The notes under the pieces were generated by a model. That model ran no database searches and was not told the DNA's origin. It saw only the letters and a list, made by a program, of their open reading frames with translations. From Ramlibacter sp. (GTDB taxonomy: Bacteria > Pseudomonadota > Gammaproteobacteria > Burkholderiales > Burkholderiaceae_C), in the NCBI GenBank assembly GCA_030831585.1, contig JAURKV010000193.1, positions 1-42,234 of the forward strand: a stretch of 42,234 bases of DNA. The letters run 5' to 3'. Shown piece after piece: positions 27,667 to 36,140 of this stretch (positions are counted from its first letter, which is position 1; the number at the start of each line of letters is the position of its first letter). Both the position numbers and the translations under genes were made by a program.

Positions 27667-28908
27667 GTGAGCGCTGTCTCTCCCCCGCCGGCGGGGCCCC
27701 AAGGCGGGCCTTGGTCGCCGCTTGGCAACCGACGCTTCAGCGTGCTGTGGAGCATTTGGCTGGGCGCCAACATCTGCGTCTGGATGACGGAGGTAGCGGC
27801 CGCTTGGCTGATGACCTCTTTGACCAGCAGCGCGCTGATGGTGTCTTTGGTGCAGACAGCGGTGACGCTGCCGGTATTCCTGCTCGCACTGCCAGGCGGG
27901 GCGCTGGCCGACGTCATCAACCGGCGCCTGGGCCTGGTGCTATCTCAGGCCTGGCTTGCGGTGGTTGCAGGGCTGGTGACCGCGCAGATGATGACTGGCA
28001 GCCTGACCCCGTGGTCCCTTCTGGCGCTGATGTTCGCTTCTGGCATGGCCACTGCGCTGCGCTGGCCAGTGTTCAATGCCATCGTGCCGGAGATTGTGGT
28101 CCGTGAGCAGTTGGCCTCGGCGCTGACACTGCACGCGATGGCGATGAACGGCGCGCGCGTTTTCGGGCCCATGTTCGCAGGGTTCGTGGTGGCGGCCTGG
28201 GGCACCACCTGGGTGTTCGCCATCGTGTGCGTGCTTTCGCTCGGGGCGGTACTCGTGCTGATGCGTTGGCCGTATCGGGCGGGACCTGCGCCCGAACACA
28301 AGCGTCACTTGCTGCCGGCCATCAAGGATGGACTTCACTACATCCTCCGTCATCCAGACCGGCGCGCCGTCATCCTGCAATGCGGCTTGGTCTACATGGC
28401 GGTGACCTCGCTGTTGGCCCTGCTGCCACTGGTGGCGAATTCGCTGCGCCCGGGAGACGCCGGGCTGTATGCCAGCCTGGCGGCGTCGGGAGCCGTCGGC
28501 GCGATCTGCGTGGGCCCTCTCCTTCACCGCGCCCGGCAGCGATACAGCAGCCAGACCCTCGTCACCTGCGGCGCGCTCGTCATGGCGGCGGGCGTTCTGG
28601 GTGTGTCGGCTGTCGATCACGTGGGCGCTACAGTCGTGCTCCTTTTTATCAGCGGCGCCGGATGGCTCAGCGCGGGCAACACACTCAGCGTCACCTTGCA
28701 GAGCAGGCTCTCGGACACCTTTCGCGCCCGAGGTATGTCGGTTTTTCTCATGAGCATGATGGTGGGTGGGGCCCTGGGGTCCGCCAGCTTCGGTGCGTTG
28801 GCGGACCTCATCGGCCCGCGTGGCTCCCTGGCCAGCATGGCTGGTGTGCTGGCTTGCCTGGCTATCTTGATGCGCCTGTTTGCCTCGGTCGATCCGAAGG
28901 CAGACTGA
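27667..28908 (+). CDS. MFS transporter (MFS_3 / enterobactin exporter-like)
   Basis: FSVLWSIWLGANICVWMTEVAAAWLMTSLTSSALMVSLVQTAVTLPVFLLALPGGALADVINRR; GTG start. Confidence 0.85.
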   Translation: MSAVSPPPAGPQGGPWSPLGNRRFSVLWSIWLGANICVWMTEVAAAWLMTSLTSSALMVSLVQTAVTLPVFLLALPGGALADVINRRLGLVLSQAWLAVVAGLVTAQMMTGSLTPWSLLALMFASGMATALRWPVFNAIVPEIVVREQLASALTLHAMAMNGARVFGPMFAGFVVAAWGTTWVFAIVCVLSLGAVLVLMRWPYRAGPAPEHKRHLLPAIKDGLHYILRHPDRRAVILQCGLVYMAVTSLLALLPLVANSLRPGDAGLYASLAASGAVGAICVGPLLHRARQRYSSQTLVTCGALVMAAGVLGVSAVDHVGATVVLLFISGAGWLSAGNTLSVTLQSRLSDTFRARGMSVFLMSMMVGGALGSASFGALADLIGPRGSLASMAGVLACLAILMRLFASVDPKAD

Positions 28909-28961
28909 GCGCCTGGCGTTGCCCCAGTAGTTGCGCCGGTCGTTGCGCCTGGTCGATTCGG

Positions 28962-30197
28962 CTAATCCTTCGCGCCAGCGCCCCTACCGTCCGCTCGCGA
29001 TGCCCTCAGCGCCAGCAGGGTGCGGATCGACATCAAAAAGCCATGCACCCCCAGCAGCACCAGCAGCCAGAGGGTAGCCGGGTAACTTTTCATGACCTGG
29101 TAGCCGACGATGAACAGCAGCACCCCGAGTTGTGCACCGCCGAAGGCGAAAAAATAACCGGCGCCGATCGCGCGGGCGGCCTCACCCGCGGGTGCCAGCC
29201 GCACCACCTCGCTCACAAAGACACCGGGCGAGCCCATGATGACGGACCCCAGCAAAAAGCTCAGAGCGCAAATGATGGCCAAAGGCCAGTCTGCGGTCAT
29301 GAAGGGAAAGGCCAGCAGGCCCAGCACGCCAATGCCGTACATCAGCGTGAGCACCGCCGACCCCGAACCCAGGGCCTGGGTCGCCGCCCCCCAGGCCACC
29401 CGACCCAGCACACCGCCGATGTTCAGGCTGGCCAGGGCAATGCCAGCCGCTACCAGGCTGATGCCCACATGCTGCACCAGCAGTGTCACCAGATAGGTGG
29501 TCAAGGTGAGTTGCACGCCGGAGATGGTCAGCACCGCCAGGCAGGTGTTGCGCAAGGGGGGCGAGCTCCAGATGATGCCGATGTCACCCCAGGCCTGGCG
29601 GCCGCCGGGCTCGGGTGCGCGGGCATCCGTCGGGAACCAGCGGCGCGGCACCTCGAGTATTGCGGCCCCCAGCAGGGAGGCCAGCGCCGCCAGCAACAAG
29701 GTGCCTTGCCAGCCCAGCGCCAGCGCCAGGCCGGGGGCGGCGAGGCCAGCAAGCACCCCACCCAGGGGCAAGGCCGACTGCTTGAGCGAAAAGGCAAAGG
29801 CCCGGCGCTCGGGCGACACCGCGGCCTCCAGCATCTGGCCAGTAGCCGGGTTGATGAGACCATAACCCAGCCCCAGCACCACAGAGGCCACTGCGATCGC
29901 TGGTAGCGAGGGAACCGCTGAGAGCGCCAGACCCGCAGCACCGGTGGCGATGCTCAATTGGGTGGCGCGCACCGCCCCCAGACGTACCACCAGCGAGCCG
30001 GCGAACAGCGAGGCAATCGTGGCTGTGACGTAGACCAATATCACCTGCACCCCGACCAGCGACTCAGTGACGCCCAGCCCCGCGGCCATGGCCGGCGCAA
30101 TGGCGGGGACCACAAAAACCTGCAACATCGACAGCGCATGCTGGCTGGTGGACCAGGCCAGCACCGGCACCAGCGGGGGGCGGTCAGCGGTGTTCAT
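28962..30197 (-). CDS. MFS transporter
   Basis: 12-TM pattern; VASVVLGLGYGLINPATGQMLEAAVSPERRAFAFSLKQSALPLGGVLAGLAAPGLALALGWQGTLLL. Confidence 0.85.
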   Translation of the reverse strand: MNTADRPPLVPVLAWSTSQHALSMLQVFVVPAIAPAMAAGLGVTESLVGVQVILVYVTATIASLFAGSLVVRLGAVRATQLSIATGAAGLALSAVPSLPAIAVASVVLGLGYGLINPATGQMLEAAVSPERRAFAFSLKQSALPLGGVLAGLAAPGLALALGWQGTLLLAALASLLGAAILEVPRRWFPTDARAPEPGGRQAWGDIGIIWSSPPLRNTCLAVLTISGVQLTLTTYLVTLLVQHVGISLVAAGIALASLNIGGVLGRVAWGAATQALGSGSAVLTLMYGIGVLGLLAFPFMTADWPLAIICALSFLLGSVIMGSPGVFVSEVVRLAPAGEAARAIGAGYFFAFGGAQLGVLLFIVGYQVMKSYPATLWLLVLLGVHGFLMSIRTLLALRASRADGRGAGAKD

Positions 30198-30209
30198 TGA
30201 CGGGCTTCA

Positions 30210-30220
30210 TGCAGGATGCA
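30210..30220. promoter_or_regulatory. Candidate operator TGCAG-G-ATGCA (near copy of 26334..26344)
   Basis: 4 of 5 arm positions palindromic; lies just upstream of the minus-strand MFS start (30197). Confidence 0.35.
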
Positions 30221-30295
30221 TTATCAAACCTATCCGACAGTTCGGCCTTCAGCCGGAGCTTCCGCCCAGGACAGCCCGCCACATCACTGCGCCAA

Positions 30296-30306
30296 AGTAC
30301 GGAACA
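30296..30306 (+). promoter_or_regulatory. AGTACGGAACA motif, copy 1 (15 nt then TTGCGG at 30322)
   Basis: Exact 11-mer shared with three other promoters in the window, at the same spacing to a TTG hexamer. Confidence 0.6.
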
Positions 30307-30424
30307 TCTGCCGGCCATCGCTTGCGGGTCTGGCCGGACCATGGACCAATCGGGTAGCCGCCCGGGGTCGATCGCGTGCACCCGCCTCGGCCCCATCGCC
30401 CCATCGCACACAAGAAGTACCGCC

Positions 30425-31900
30425 ATGACCACCGCACGTGCCATCACTCTCGACCACCCGAACGCCCTCTACATCGGTGGGCAGTGGGTGGCACCCGCGT
30501 CCCCCGGCCACTTCGACGTTCTCGACTGCAGCACCGAGCAGGTGGTAGCCCGAGTGGCCCGCGCCGAATCCGCCGACGCAGCGCGCGCAGTGGCCGCGGC
30601 CCGCCAAGCCTTTGACCAAGGCCCATGGCCCCGTCTTTCGCCGCAGGAGCGCGGCGTCTGGCTGGACAAACTCGCAGTGAAGCTCGAAGCACTCAACGAC
30701 GAGTTTGCACGTATCTGGTCGCTGGAATCGGGCATTGTCTACAAGGTCGCCAAGCCGCGCCTGGGACTGTTCATCGGCGCGGCCTTCCGCCAATACGCCG
30801 CCCTGGCAAACACCTTCCCCTTCACCGAGCCGCGCAAGGCGGTGACCGGTCATCAGGCCTACTGCGTGCGCGAGCCAGTCGGTGTGGTACTGGCCATCGT
30901 GCCCTGGAACGGACCGGCAGGCCTGCTGGCCTACAAGGTGGCGCCAGCGCTGCTGGCGGGCTGCCCGGTGATCATCAAGTGCTCGCCCGAGGCCCCCTGC
31001 TCGGGCTACCTTTTTGCCCAGGCCTGCGAGGCGATCGGCCTGCCGCCGGGCGTGGTCAACGTGATCACCGCCGACCGGGACGTTTCAGAAGAACTGGTGC
31101 GCCACCCGGGGGTGGACAAGATCACCTTCACCGGCTCCACCGCGGCGGGGCGCAAGATCTCGGCCGCCGCATCCGAGCGGGTCGCCCGGGTCACGCTCGA
31201 ACTCGGTGGCAAGTCGCCCGCCCTCGTGCTGGACGACTACGACGTCACCGCCGCCGCGCAGGTGATCGGCGGAGGCTTCTTCGGCTACCTTTCGGGCCAG
31301 GTCTGTCACAGCCTGACCCGCATCCTGGTGCCGCGCGCCAAGCAGGCGGCCATGGTCGACGCGCTCAAGGCAGTGGCTGCCAAAATGGTGTTGGGCGATC
31401 CCTTCGACGAGGCCACTACCACTGGCCCACTGGCCAATGCCCGGCAGCGCGAGACGGTGGAGCGCTACGTGGCGCGCGGTCTCGCGGAAGGGGCCGAGCT
31501 CGCCTGTGGCGGCCGGCGTCCACCGCAAATGGTGGCGGGGTTTTTCTACGAGCCTACCGTCTTCTTCAACGTGGACAACCGCTCGACCATCGCGCAGGAG
31601 GAGATTTTCGGGCCGGTGCTGTGCGTGATCCCCTACGACAGCCTCGAGCAGGCGATCGAGATGGCCAACGACACCATCTTCGGTCTCAACGCCGCAGTCT
31701 TCACCCACGACACGGCCCAGGCACTGTCGGTGGCCCGCCGCATCCGCGCTGGCTCGGTCGGCCACAACGCCTCGCGAACCGACTTTTCCATCGGCTTTGG
31801 CGGCTTCAAGCAATCGGGCATTGGCCGTGAAGGTGGCGAGGAAGGGCTGATGGCCTTCCTTGAGTCCAAAACCATCGTGGTCGACGCGCCCCACCCCTGA
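30425..31900 (+). CDS. NAD(P)-dependent aldehyde dehydrogenase
   Basis: Start MTTARAITLDHPNALYIGGQW at 30425; ITFTGSTAAGRKI, VTLELGGKSPALVLDDYDV, GFFGYLSGQVCHSLTRILV (catalytic Cys), EEIFGPVLCVIPY. Confidence 0.92.
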   Translation: MTTARAITLDHPNALYIGGQWVAPASPGHFDVLDCSTEQVVARVARAESADAARAVAAARQAFDQGPWPRLSPQERGVWLDKLAVKLEALNDEFARIWSLESGIVYKVAKPRLGLFIGAAFRQYAALANTFPFTEPRKAVTGHQAYCVREPVGVVLAIVPWNGPAGLLAYKVAPALLAGCPVIIKCSPEAPCSGYLFAQACEAIGLPPGVVNVITADRDVSEELVRHPGVDKITFTGSTAAGRKISAAASERVARVTLELGGKSPALVLDDYDVTAAAQVIGGGFFGYLSGQVCHSLTRILVPRAKQAAMVDALKAVAAKMVLGDPFDEATTTGPLANARQRETVERYVARGLAEGAELACGGRRPPQMVAGFFYEPTVFFNVDNRSTIAQEEIFGPVLCVIPYDSLEQAIEMANDTIFGLNAAVFTHDTAQALSVARRIRAGSVGHNASRTDFSIGFGGFKQSGIGREGGEEGLMAFLESKTIVVDAPHP

Positions 31901-31922
31901 GCCTGCTGGTTCGGGGCGGCGC

Positions 31923-31943
31923 GTACTTTCAGAGTACGGAACA
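31923..31943 (+). promoter_or_regulatory. AGTACGGAACA motif, copy 2 (31933..31943), overlapping inverted repeat GTACT-TTCAG-AGTAC
   Basis: Exact 11-mer; 15 nt then TTGACC at 31959; perfect 5-bp arms in the overlapping inverted repeat. Confidence 0.65.
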
Positions 31944-31985
31944 AAGCAGCGCCTTAGGTTGACCGTCCTGAGCGGGGCGCTGACC

Positions 31986-33422
31986 ATGACGACCATGCCA
32001 TCGACCCTCGTCCAGCAATTAGCCCATTTCACCGAGCAGACCGCCTTTGCCGACCTGCCGCCCGAGGTGGTCCGCGAGTGCAAACGCCTCCTGCTCGATT
32101 CCATCGGCTGCGCGGTCGCCGCCACCGAGGAGATGAAGGGGCGCGCCGGCATCCTCTACGGCCAGCAGCTGGCCGCCGTGGGGCCGCAGGCCACCATATT
32201 CGGCACCGCGCACCGGGTATCGCCGCTGGGCGCGGCCTATGCCAATGGTGAATTGATTAACACCCTGGACATGGACGCGGTACTGCCGCCGGGCCATGTA
32301 TCGCCCTACGTGCTGCCCGGCGCCGTGGCAGTAGCGGAGTCGCTGGGCGCCAGCGGCCGGCGACTGATCGAGGCCGTGGCGCTGTCCCACGAGATGTCCA
32401 ACCGTATCGGCAAGGCGATGGACTATCTGCGCGACACCAAGGACGGCAAGGTCAATCCGCCCAAAATCTTCGGTTACTCCAGTACCGTGTTCGGCGCTAC
32501 CGCCGCAATCGGCAAGGTCAAGGGTTTCAGCGCCGCGACACTGGCTGACGCACTGGGCATTGCCGGCTGCGTGGCCCCAGTGAACTCGCAGGTCGCGTGG
32601 TTCCAGCACGCGCCGAGTTCGACCATCAAGTATCTTCACGCGGGCGTGCTGGTGCAGTCGGCCTTCACATCGGCGCTGATGGCTGAATTCGGCCACCGCG
32701 GCGACGTGCAGGTACTCGACGATCGCGAGTACGGCTTCCCGCGCTTCATCGGGACGGTGAAGTGGGAGCCCGAGCACATCACCTCCGGGCTTGGCCAGGA
32801 GTGGCGCTTTCCGGCCGAGGCCTCCTACAAACCCTACCCGCACTGCCGCATCCTGCACGCGCTGCTGGACGTGCTCGGTGAAATCATCGACACCCACCGC
32901 ATCCGGCCCGACGAGATCGACGGCATCAAAGTCTACGTCGAAGGCATGGTCGAACAACCGGTTTGGCTCAACCGCCGGATCGAGCATGTGCATGACGCCC
33001 AATTCAGCATCGCCCACGGCATTGCCCTGGGCGCGCACCGGGTGCCGGCAGGCAAGGCCTGGATGGACCCGGCGCTGGTGTTCGGCGAGTCGGTCATGGG
33101 CCTGATGGACAGGGTCACCCACGAGGTCCACCCCGACTACGTGAAGCTGCTCACCTCCCAGGGCGCCAGCCGCCCGGCCAAGCTGGAGCTGCGCGCGCGC
33201 GGCCAGACCTTTGTCGGCGAGAAGCGCTTCCCCAAAGGCAGCCCCTCGCCCGACCCCGACACCGCGCTGACCGACGACGAGCTGATCGCCAAGTTCCGGC
33301 ACAACGCCGAGGGCGTACTGACCTCTGCCCAGGCCGACCAGCTGGTCGAGATGACCATGAACCTGGAGCGCGTGGACAACGTGGCCGATCTGGTGAGGCA
33401 GGCCGCGCGCGTTCCGGCCTGA
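31986..33422 (+). CDS. MmgE/PrpD family protein
   Basis: LLLDSIGCAVAATEEMKGRAGILYG, NGELINTLDMDAVLPPGHVSPYVLPGAVAVAESLGASGRRLIEAV, SYKPYPHCRILHALLD; alternative start at ATG 31995. Confidence 0.9.
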   Translation: MTTMPSTLVQQLAHFTEQTAFADLPPEVVRECKRLLLDSIGCAVAATEEMKGRAGILYGQQLAAVGPQATIFGTAHRVSPLGAAYANGELINTLDMDAVLPPGHVSPYVLPGAVAVAESLGASGRRLIEAVALSHEMSNRIGKAMDYLRDTKDGKVNPPKIFGYSSTVFGATAAIGKVKGFSAATLADALGIAGCVAPVNSQVAWFQHAPSSTIKYLHAGVLVQSAFTSALMAEFGHRGDVQVLDDREYGFPRFIGTVKWEPEHITSGLGQEWRFPAEASYKPYPHCRILHALLDVLGEIIDTHRIRPDEIDGIKVYVEGMVEQPVWLNRRIEHVHDAQFSIAHGIALGAHRVPAGKAWMDPALVFGESVMGLMDRVTHEVHPDYVKLLTSQGASRPAKLELRARGQTFVGEKRFPKGSPSPDPDTALTDDELIAKFRHNAEGVLTSAQADQLVEMTMNLERVDNVADLVRQAARVPA

Positions 33423-33435
33423 CGCAGTCACACGC

Positions 33436-33675
33436 CTCAAGGTTGCCGGCCAGCGCCAGCTGCCTCCCATGGCCAACATTCCCACCACCGCCGAGGCCGG
33501 CTTGCCAGGCTTTACCGTCCAGCCCTGGTTAGGGATCTACATGTCCGGTAAGACCCCAGCGGCCCTGCAGCGCCAGGTGATCGATGCGGTGGCCCCCTTT
33601 TGGCCCCCTTGGCCCGCGTCACCGGCTAACGACCGCTGCGTGACGCGCCGCGCTAGACCGATCGCTTGGAGGTAA
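33436..33675 (+). pseudogene. Bug/TctC receptor C-terminal remnant
   Basis: In-frame LKVAGQRQLPPMANIPTTAEAGLPGFTVQPWLGIYMSGKTPAALQRQVIDAV matches the C-terminal part of Bug proteins; no N-terminal two-thirds, and the 3' end degenerates. Confidence 0.7.
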
Positions 33676-34432
33676 TGCCGCCGTCGACAGTAAAGATGGC
33701 GCCGCTGCTGTAGGCCGAGCGGTCCGAGGCGAGGTAGACGAAAAGGTCAGCCACCTCGGGCACGGTGGCGGGCCGACCCAGCGGGTACTTGGCCATCAAC
33801 TCGCCGAAGCGCTCGGCGTCTCCCAGCAGCTTTGCCGCGTGGCCGCGCATCACCTTGACGATACGGTCGGTGGCCACCGGCCCGGCGTTGACGCCCACGA
33901 CACGGATGCCATCTTCCAGGCTGCGCCCGCCCAGAGCTCGGGTGAACGCCATCAAGGCGGCGTTGCCAGTGGAGCCAGCGATGTAGTTGAAGTCTGGGTT
34001 CTCGCCGCCGTTGCCAATGTTGTTCAGGATGACTCCAGCGCCACGCGCCTTCATCGCGGGGTACATGGCTCGGCACAGGTTGATATAGCCAAAGACCTTG
34101 AGCTCCCAGCCTTCGCGCCAGCGGGTCTCGTCCACTTCCCAGAGCGTGCCGCCCGGAATGCTCCCGGCGTTGTTGACGAGAACATCCACATGTCCCCCGA
34201 AAGCCATGACCTGGTCAATTGAGCCTGGCGCGGTAATGTCCAGCGGCAGCAGGTGCACTGGCACACCGTGGGCTTGGCGAATGGCGTCGGCCACCGCGCC
34301 GAGCTTGTCCGCCGAGCGAGCCACGAGGTACAGCTCGCAGCCTTCCGCGGCAAAGGCCTCGGCCAGGCCGGCACCGATGCCCTGCGAGGCACCGGTGATC
34401 AGAATCTTCTTTGCACGTAGCCCAAGTTCCAT
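33653..34432 (-). CDS. Short-chain dehydrogenase/reductase (SDR) with atypical active site
   Basis: KKILITGASQGIGAGLAEAFAAEG, DVLVNNAGS; canonical YxxxK replaced by NYIAGSTGNAAL. Confidence 0.88.
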   Translation of the reverse strand: MELGLRAKKILITGASQGIGAGLAEAFAAEGCELYLVARSADKLGAVADAIRQAHGVPVHLLPLDITAPGSIDQVMAFGGHVDVLVNNAGSIPGGTLWEVDETRWREGWELKVFGYINLCRAMYPAMKARGAGVILNNIGNGGENPDFNYIAGSTGNAALMAFTRALGGRSLEDGIRVVGVNAGPVATDRIVKVMRGHAAKLLGDAERFGELMAKYPLGRPATVPEVADLFVYLASDRSAYSSGAIFTVDGGITSKRSV

Positions 34433-34505
34433 GAGAGGTCTCCTGTGTGTCGAAAGGGGTGAACGGACGCGCCGTGATGACGCAGGCCACCATCGGTCGT
34501 CACGT

Positions 34506-35315
34506 TCATGGCTGCCCGTCGATATCAGCGACCAGGGCCTCGAAGCGTGCCGCGGTCTCCATCAGAACCGGCGCCATGCGCTTGCGCTCGGCGGCCAGGT
34601 TCGGGCCGATGGCCGCCTTGCCGCAGCTCAGGGCCATAGGCAGTTGCTGACGGCCCACACGCACAGGCAGGGCGACAGCGTAGGCGTCTCGCTGATATCC
34701 GCCTAGGACCGCACAGGTGCCAGTGGTGGCCAGTTCGTCGAAGCTGCTCTGAATCCCCGCCTCCAGCCGCGGCCATTGGGGCCCCAAGCCGCGCCGCAGA
34801 GTGCCCAGCAGGCGCTGGCGCTCTGGCACCGCTAGGCCCCAGAGATAGGCGCGCCCGATGGCGGTGCTGGCCATGGGCAGTACCGACCCCAGGCCCAGCC
34901 GCAAGGTGGCCACATGGTGACTCACGCGATAGGCGACATACAGCATGTCCAGGCCGTCACGAACGCCGAGCGCCACCGAGACACCGAGGCGATCGGCCAA
35001 GGTCTGCAACAAGGGCGCGGCACGATCCAGCAGCTCGCTCGAGGCGACGAAGGCGTGGCCCATGCCCAGTGCAGCCGCGCCCAGTTCAAACTGCCGCCCT
35101 CCGGCCGCCAGGCGAAGGTAGCCAAGCTGAACCAGGGTACTGGTCAAGCGCGAGACCGTGGCCTTGGACAGGCCGGTGCGCCGGACCAGTTCGGCGTTGC
35201 TCACAGGTGAGCGGTCCGATCGGAAGGCGCGCAGCACCTGAATGCCACGCTCGACGGTTTGCAGGCTGCCGGTGCTCGGGGCGGCTGGCGCCTGTGGCGC
35301 GTTCATGCCAGGCAT
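34506..35315 (-). CDS. IclR-family transcriptional regulator (paralog 1)
   Basis: LQTVERGIQVLRAFRSDRSPVSNAELVRRTGLSKATVSRLTSTLVQLGYLRLAAGGRQFELG. Confidence 0.92.
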   Translation of the reverse strand: MPGMNAPQAPAAPSTGSLQTVERGIQVLRAFRSDRSPVSNAELVRRTGLSKATVSRLTSTLVQLGYLRLAAGGRQFELGAAALGMGHAFVASSELLDRAAPLLQTLADRLGVSVALGVRDGLDMLYVAYRVSHHVATLRLGLGSVLPMASTAIGRAYLWGLAVPERQRLLGTLRRGLGPQWPRLEAGIQSSFDELATTGTCAVLGGYQRDAYAVALPVRVGRQQLPMALSCGKAAIGPNLAAERKRMAPVLMETAARFEALVADIDGQP

Positions 35316-36127
35316 CCCGCTTGAATTTGTGCGGCGAGCGCCAGCAGCCGCGGGCCCAGTTCACGGTCAACGCGGGCACGGGCCAACTGCTGGCTGGCAC
35401 CGACACAGGCCAACACCATGGGCGCATGCCCCTCGACCTGCAGGGGCGCAGCGAGCATGGCGATTTCTGGATTGCCATCGCCGGGTGTCGTACACCAGCC
35501 AGTCTGATAGACCTGGGCCACCGCCTCGCTACAGCGCCGGCGGATGCGAGCCCAGTCACGCGGCATGCGCCGCTGAACTCCGTCCAGCAGGTAGTAACGC
35601 TCCAGTTCCGGCAAGGCCGCCAGCAGGGCCCAGCCCAAAACCGAGGTCGCAATGCCCATGCGGACACCAGCGTGCAAATCGATATCGATCGGTGACAGCG
35701 GGCTGCTGGCGCTTTCAAGCACGATCACATCCAGGCGGTCGCGGCTCCCGAGCAGGACATGCAGGCGATGCTCGTGGGCAAACCCACGCATCGCACTGCG
35801 CGCCACGCGCTGCGCGTCGGCATTGAAGATAGCCCCGTAGCCCAGAGCAAGAACAGCAGCAGCCAGGCGGTAGTGACGCTGCGCGGGATCGTGGACCAGC
35901 AGCTCGAGCTGCACCAGCGTGCGCGTGATCCGCGCCACCGTCGAGGGTGGAAGGCCAGTGCGCTCGGCCAGCTCACGATTACCAAGCCAGCGCTCCTGCG
36001 GACTGAAAACTCCCAGCAGCTCCAGGGCGCGGGCAAAGGGCACGACCATCGCGCTGCCACCCGACGCCCCAACACGCCCGGGCCGCGATGCGGCGGCGGG
36101 CGGTGCGGAGGGCGAGGTAGCGGGCAT
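35303..36127 (-). CDS. IclR-family transcriptional regulator (paralog 2)
   Basis: FARALELLGVFSPQERWLGNRELAERTGLPPSTVARITRTLVQLELLVHDPAQRHYRLA; stop overlaps paralog 1 start by 13 bp; start taken at 36127. Confidence 0.92.
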   Translation of the reverse strand: MPATSPSAPPAAASRPGRVGASGGSAMVVPFARALELLGVFSPQERWLGNRELAERTGLPPSTVARITRTLVQLELLVHDPAQRHYRLAAAVLALGYGAIFNADAQRVARSAMRGFAHEHRLHVLLGSRDRLDVIVLESASSPLSPIDIDLHAGVRMGIATSVLGWALLAALPELERYYLLDGVQRRMPRDWARIRRRCSEAVAQVYQTGWCTTPGDGNPEIAMLAAPLQVEGHAPMVLACVGASQQLARARVDRELGPRLLALAAQIQAGCLA

Positions 36128-36140
36128 GGCGCGCTCGCTT

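Noticed and set aside
28931-28955. Direct repeat TTGCGCCGGTCG/TTGCGCCTGGTCG between convergent MFS genes
   Set aside because: Only two short imperfect copies in a GC-rich convergent spacer; no supported function.
28227-29906. 559-aa plus-strand ORF spanning two MFS genes
   Set aside because: Out-of-frame or antisense translation of well-supported MFS genes; composition typical of spurious high-GC ORFs.
32019-33488. 489-aa minus-strand ORF opposite the MmgE/PrpD gene
   Set aside because: Shadow ORF; the plus strand has full MmgE/PrpD homology.
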